This document shows, one piece after another, positions 61,197 to 64,000 of a stretch of DNA of 64,000 bases (positions are counted from its first letter, which is position 1; the number at the start of each line of letters is the position of its first letter). A model generated the notes under the pieces. That model made no database searches. It saw only the letters and a list, made by a program, of their open reading frames with translations, and had not been told where the DNA came from. The stretch lies in the NCBI RefSeq assembly GCF_900187125.1, contig NZ_LT906468.1, positions 62,001 through 126,000 on the forward strand, written 5' to 3'. The position numbers and the translations under genes were made by a program. This DNA comes from Sphingobacterium mizutaii. Lineage in GTDB: Bacteria > Bacteroidota > Bacteroidia > Sphingobacteriales > Sphingobacteriaceae.

Positions 61197-61610
61197 ATGA
61201 GACAAATAGTTGCAACATTCTGCGCCCTATTATTCTCCATGGTATTATTCGCACAAAATAATGACCCAATTATTGGGAAATGGCAAAATCCAAGTGGGGA
61301 GGGAAGAATCGAAATCTACAAGAAGAACGACAAGTTTTTTGGCAAGCTTTATTGGGTTAAAGATGCCTCTAAAAAAGATGTGAAAAATCCTGACCCCAAA
61401 TTGAGGAGCAGGAATATCCAAGGCTTAGAAATCTTAACCGATTTCAGTAAAGAAAGTAAAACCTATGTAGACGGTCAAATCTATGACCCTAAATCAGGAA
61501 AAACCTATAGCTGTAAGATGACCCTAAAAGGGGATGACCAGCTGGATATCCGTGGCTACATCGGAATTAGTCTTATCGGACGTACTGAAACCTGGAAAAG
61601 AGTAAAGTAA
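61197..61610 (+). CDS. DUF2147 secreted protein
   Basis: The ATG at 61197 gives a 137-aa protein with a signal peptide, MRQIVATFCALLFSMVLFAQ; the earlier frame (61161) is rejected. DUF2147 features: DPIIGKWQNPSGEGRIEIYKKNDKFFGKLYWV, LRSRNIQGLEILTDF, GQIYDPKSGKTYSCKMTLKGDDQLDIRGYIGISLIGRTETWKR. The family is a small lipocalin-like secreted domain with unknown role. Monocistronic. Confidence 0.92.
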   Translation: MRQIVATFCALLFSMVLFAQNNDPIIGKWQNPSGEGRIEIYKKNDKFFGKLYWVKDASKKDVKNPDPKLRSRNIQGLEILTDFSKESKTYVDGQIYDPKSGKTYSCKMTLKGDDQLDIRGYIGISLIGRTETWKRVK

Positions 61611-61628
61611 TCACAAGAAGAGCTTAAA

Positions 61629-61675
61629 AAAGGGAAATGCCTCCAATAGTCCAACTATTGGGGGCATTTCCCTTT
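61629..61675 (+). terminator. Strong terminator-like hairpin after DUF2147
   Basis: Arms of 21 bp (61629-61649 and 61655-61675) with one G-U and a 5-base loop; the T tail is short. It ends DUF2147 and insulates kbl. Confidence 0.85.
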
Positions 61676-61787
61676 AATCCTAGAGCTATAGTTCTGGCTT
61701 TCATGGGATAATGAATTTAGGGCAAACGTTTTCGTAAGGGGGTGATATAAAAAAAGGTTATATTTATTGCGGATTAATTGAAATACT

Positions 61788-62978
61788 ATGTATAAGACTC
61801 TAAAACCAGCCCTTGAAAAAGAACTTGCAGAAATTAAGGATGCAGGTTTGTACAAAGAAGAACGCATTATTGTTACTCCTCAAGGAGCAGATATCAAGAT
61901 CAGCACGGGACAAGAAGTAATCAACTTCTGTGCGAACAACTATTTGGGACTTTCTTCGCATCCCAAAGTAGTGGCAGCTGCAAAAGCCGCAATCGATAGC
62001 CATGGCTATGGAATGTCTTCGGTTCGTTTTATTTGCGGTACTCAAGATGTCCACAAAGAATTGGAAGCTAAGATTTCCAAATTCTTGGGAACAGAAGATA
62101 CCATTTTATATGCTGCAGCATTTGATGCCAATGGTGGTGTTTTTGAACCATTGTTAGGTCCTGAAGATGCTATCATCTCTGATGAACTGAACCATGCTTC
62201 CATCATCGATGGCGTTCGTTTGTGTAAGGCTCAAAGATTCCGCTACAAAAACTGTGATATGGAAGATCTAGAAGCACAATTAAAAGCTGCTTCTAATGCA
62301 AGACATAAGATTATCGTAACGGATGGAGCTTTCTCCATGGACGGCTCTGTAGCGCCTTTGGATAAGATCTGTGACCTTGCTGATAAGTACGAAGCTTTGG
62401 TGATGATCGATGAGTCACACTGTTCGGGATTTATTGGTAAAACTGGTCGCGGAACCCATGAACTGTTCAATGTGATCGATCGTGTTGATATTATCACCGG
62501 AACCCTTGGAAAAGCCTTAGGCGGTGCATCTGGAGGTTTCACTTCTGGACGCAAGGAAATCGTCGATATGCTGCGCCAGCGTTCTCGCCCATATCTTTTC
62601 TCCAATACTTTAGCACCTGCTATTGCCGGAGCATCTGTTGCGGTCTTGGATATGTTGAGCGAAACTACTGAGCTTCGTGATAAGTTAGAGGAAAACACCA
62701 AATACTTCCGTGATAAAATGACTGAAGCAGGTTTTGATATCAAGCCTGGCTTCCATCCTATTGTTCCAGTAATGCTTTATGATGCTAAATTAGCGCAAGA
62801 GTTTGCTGCCAAGATGTTGGATGAAGGTATTTATGTTATCGGATTCTACTATCCGGTAGTTCCTCAAGGAAAAGCACGTATCCGTGTGCAGATCTCCGCA
62901 GGACATGAAAAAGAGCATTTAGATAAAGCTATCGCAGCCTTTACAAAAGTAGGCAAGGAATTGGGCGTGATTAAATAA
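61788..62978 (+). CDS. kbl: Glycine C-acetyltransferase (2-amino-3-ketobutyrate CoA ligase)
   Basis: A 396-aa PLP-dependent enzyme of the alpha-oxoamine synthase family. It has [65 protein letters not shown] and [18 protein letters not shown], in which the Lys of GTLGKALGG (~240) binds PLP. Kbl converts 2-amino-3-ketobutyrate and CoA to glycine and acetyl-CoA in threonine breakdown. A terminator follows. Confidence 0.96.
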   Translation: MYKTLKPALEKELAEIKDAGLYKEERIIVTPQGADIKISTGQEVINFCANNYLGLSSHPKVVAAAKAAIDSHGYGMSSVRFICGTQDVHKELEAKISKFLGTEDTILYAAAFDANGGVFEPLLGPEDAIISDELNHASIIDGVRLCKAQRFRYKNCDMEDLEAQLKAASNARHKIIVTDGAFSMDGSVAPLDKICDLADKYEALVMIDESHCSGFIGKTGRGTHELFNVIDRVDIITGTLGKALGGASGGFTSGRKEIVDMLRQRSRPYLFSNTLAPAIAGASVAVLDMLSETTELRDKLEENTKYFRDKMTEAGFDIKPGFHPIVPVMLYDAKLAQEFAAKMLDEGIYVIGFYYPVVPQGKARIRVQISAGHEKEHLDKAIAAFTKVGKELGVIK

Positions 62979-63000
62979 CCCATTACTTTTTATAGCATAA

Positions 63001-63034
63001 AAAAAATCCCCTCGGCTAGCCGAGGGGATTTTTT
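63001..63034. terminator. Bidirectional terminator between kbl and the peptidase
   Basis: A 15-bp or longer stem AAAAAATCCCCTCGG...CCGAGGGGATTTTTT around a CTAG centre serves the convergent genes. Confidence 0.92.
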
Positions 63035-63035
63035 G

Positions 63036-64000
63036 TTAGTTCAATCCTCTCTTTTTCATCAAGTGGATTGGATCTGGATCCGCACCGCGGAATTTGCGGT
63101 ACATTTCAGCAGGGTTTCCTGTGCCACCTCTTTCAAGGATATTGCTACGGAAGGATGCTGCTGTATTTTGATCGTAAAGACCTTTCTCTTTAAATGCTGC
63201 AAATGCATCTGAATCTAATACCTCAGACCAGATATAGCTATAGTAGCCCGCAGAATATCCTCCACTGAAGATATGTTGGAAATAAGAACTTCTATAACGA
63301 GGGATAATCGCATCAATTAATCCGATTTTATCCATTGCCGATTTTTCGAATTCATTCGCTTTGGCTTTGATTGGAGCAGTTGCACTATGGTAGTTCATGT
63401 CCAACATAGATGCTGCTAAATATTCTACTGTTGCAAAACCTTGATCGAAGGTACCAGCTTTTTGCATTTTCTCGATCAATGCATCAGGGATAGCTTCTTT
63501 TGTTTGGAAATGCTTAGCATAAGTTTTCAAAACTTCCGGATCAGCAGCCCAATTTTCCATGATCTGCGAAGGAAGTTCTACGAAGTCACGAGGAACTGAT
63601 GTTCCGGCTAAGCTTTTGTATTTAACGTTTGAGAATAAACCATGAAGGGCATGGCCAAATTCGTGGAATAAAGTAGTCGCTTCATCAAAAGTCAACAATG
63701 CTGGGCTATCACCAACAGGTTTTGTGAAGTTACATACGATAGAGATTACAGGAGCAACGCGTTTTCCATTCTCACGGCCTTGTGATCTGTATGAAGTCAT
63801 CCATGCTCCAGAACGCTTAGAAGCGCGCGGGAAGAAATCTGCATATAACAAGCCTAAATGAGAACCATCCTTATCACGAACCTCATAAACCTCAACTTCT
63901 GGGTGGTATACAGGAACATTGTTCAAAGCAACAAAAGAAATGCCCCAAAGCTTATTTGCTGTAGCAAAAGCGCCTTCACGAACATCCGTTAAGCTGAAAT
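63036..64000 (-). CDS. dcp: M3-family metallopeptidase, C-terminal part (5' end outside window)
   Basis: The frame is open to the window edge (read leftwards: ...NKLWGISFVALNNVPVYHPEVEVYEV), so the apparent start near 63926 is not real. The visible ~320 residues include the M3 zinc motif LFHEFGHALHGLFS (HEFGH), followed by GTSVPRDFVELPSQIMENWA, and the C-terminal SGGYSAGYYSYIWSEVLDSDAFAAF and ERGGTGNPAEMYRKFRGADPDPIHLMKKRG, the signature of Dcp/oligopeptidase A type enzymes. It would cleave short peptides. Which member (dcp or prlC) is uncertain without the N-terminal part. Confidence 0.9.
   Translation of the reverse strand, partial: FSLTDVREGAFATANKLWGISFVALNNVPVYHPEVEVYEVRDKDGSHLGLLYADFFPRASKRSGAWMTSYRSQGRENGKRVAPVISIVCNFTKPVGDSPALLTFDEATTLFHEFGHALHGLFSNVKYKSLAGTSVPRDFVELPSQIMENWAADPEVLKTYAKHFQTKEAIPDALIEKMQKAGTFDQGFATVEYLAASMLDMNYHSATAPIKAKANEFEKSAMDKIGLIDAIIPRYRSSYFQHIFSGGYSAGYYSYIWSEVLDSDAFAAFKEKGLYDQNTAASFRSNILERGGTGNPAEMYRKFRGADPDPIHLMKKRGLN

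Overview
The window comes from a Bacteroidetes chromosome, most likely Sphingobacteriaceae (Sphingobacterium-like). The support is two SusC/SusD pairs, a GldK/L/M/N type IX secretion (T9SS) core, several TonB-dependent receptors with an N-terminal CarboxypepD_reg domain, many lipoproteins with a Bacteroidetes-style lipobox, AT-rich intergenic DNA, few Shine-Dalgarno sites, and TAnnTTTG-type -7 promoter elements. I saw no rRNA, tRNA, CRISPR array, intact transposase or prophage block.

Layout, left to right. (1) 1-6.8 kb: the end of a GH71/99-like glycoside hydrolase, a lipoprotein, and a first SusC/SusD pair. (2) 7.3-13 kb: a T9SS cluster of one beta-barrel protein followed by gldK, gldN, gldL and gldM, an order that differs from the usual K-L-M-N. 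(3) 13-16.4 kb: an AraC regulator and an overlapping four-gene cassette (DoxX-like, DUF2071, membrane-anchored methyltransferase, four-helix membrane protein). (4) 16.6-22.4 kb: a minus-strand operon of small membrane and unknown proteins, then a TPR/LuxR-type regulator and a propeller lipoprotein. (5) 22.5-29.9 kb: a second SusC/SusD pair whose SusC has two CarboxypepD_reg domains, a sugar isomerase/epimerase and an AraC regulator. (6) 30-32.8 kb: an MFS transporter and two unknown genes. (7) 32.8-33.9 kb: about 1.1 kb of non-coding DNA packed with palindromes and diverged direct repeats. (8) 33.9-51.6 kb: mostly housekeeping and metabolic genes (glycosyltransferase, miaE, rlmN, luciferase-like oxidoreductase, comF, PadR/PspC pair, TonB receptor, LOG-family hydrolase, uxaC, TlpA-like protein, and a NagB/PIG-L fusion). 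(9) 51.7-60.6 kb: an iron or siderophore island. It holds a siderophore receptor, a PchR-like AraC regulator, and a TonB receptor/DUF4374 lipoprotein/PepSY operon that matches the architecture of the Bacteroides XusABC xenosiderophore system, with shared palindromic operators. (10) 60.7-64 kb: a YvlD-type membrane protein, DUF2147, kbl, and the C-terminal part of an M3 peptidase running off the right edge.

The most interesting items are the Xus-like operon with its candidate operator (TTTAGA-N5-TCTAAA), the repeat field at 33.0-33.75 kb where two diverged copies keep a hairpin through a compensatory base-pair change, the NagB-like protein with Thr in place of the catalytic-site Asp, and the uncharacterised methyltransferase cassette.
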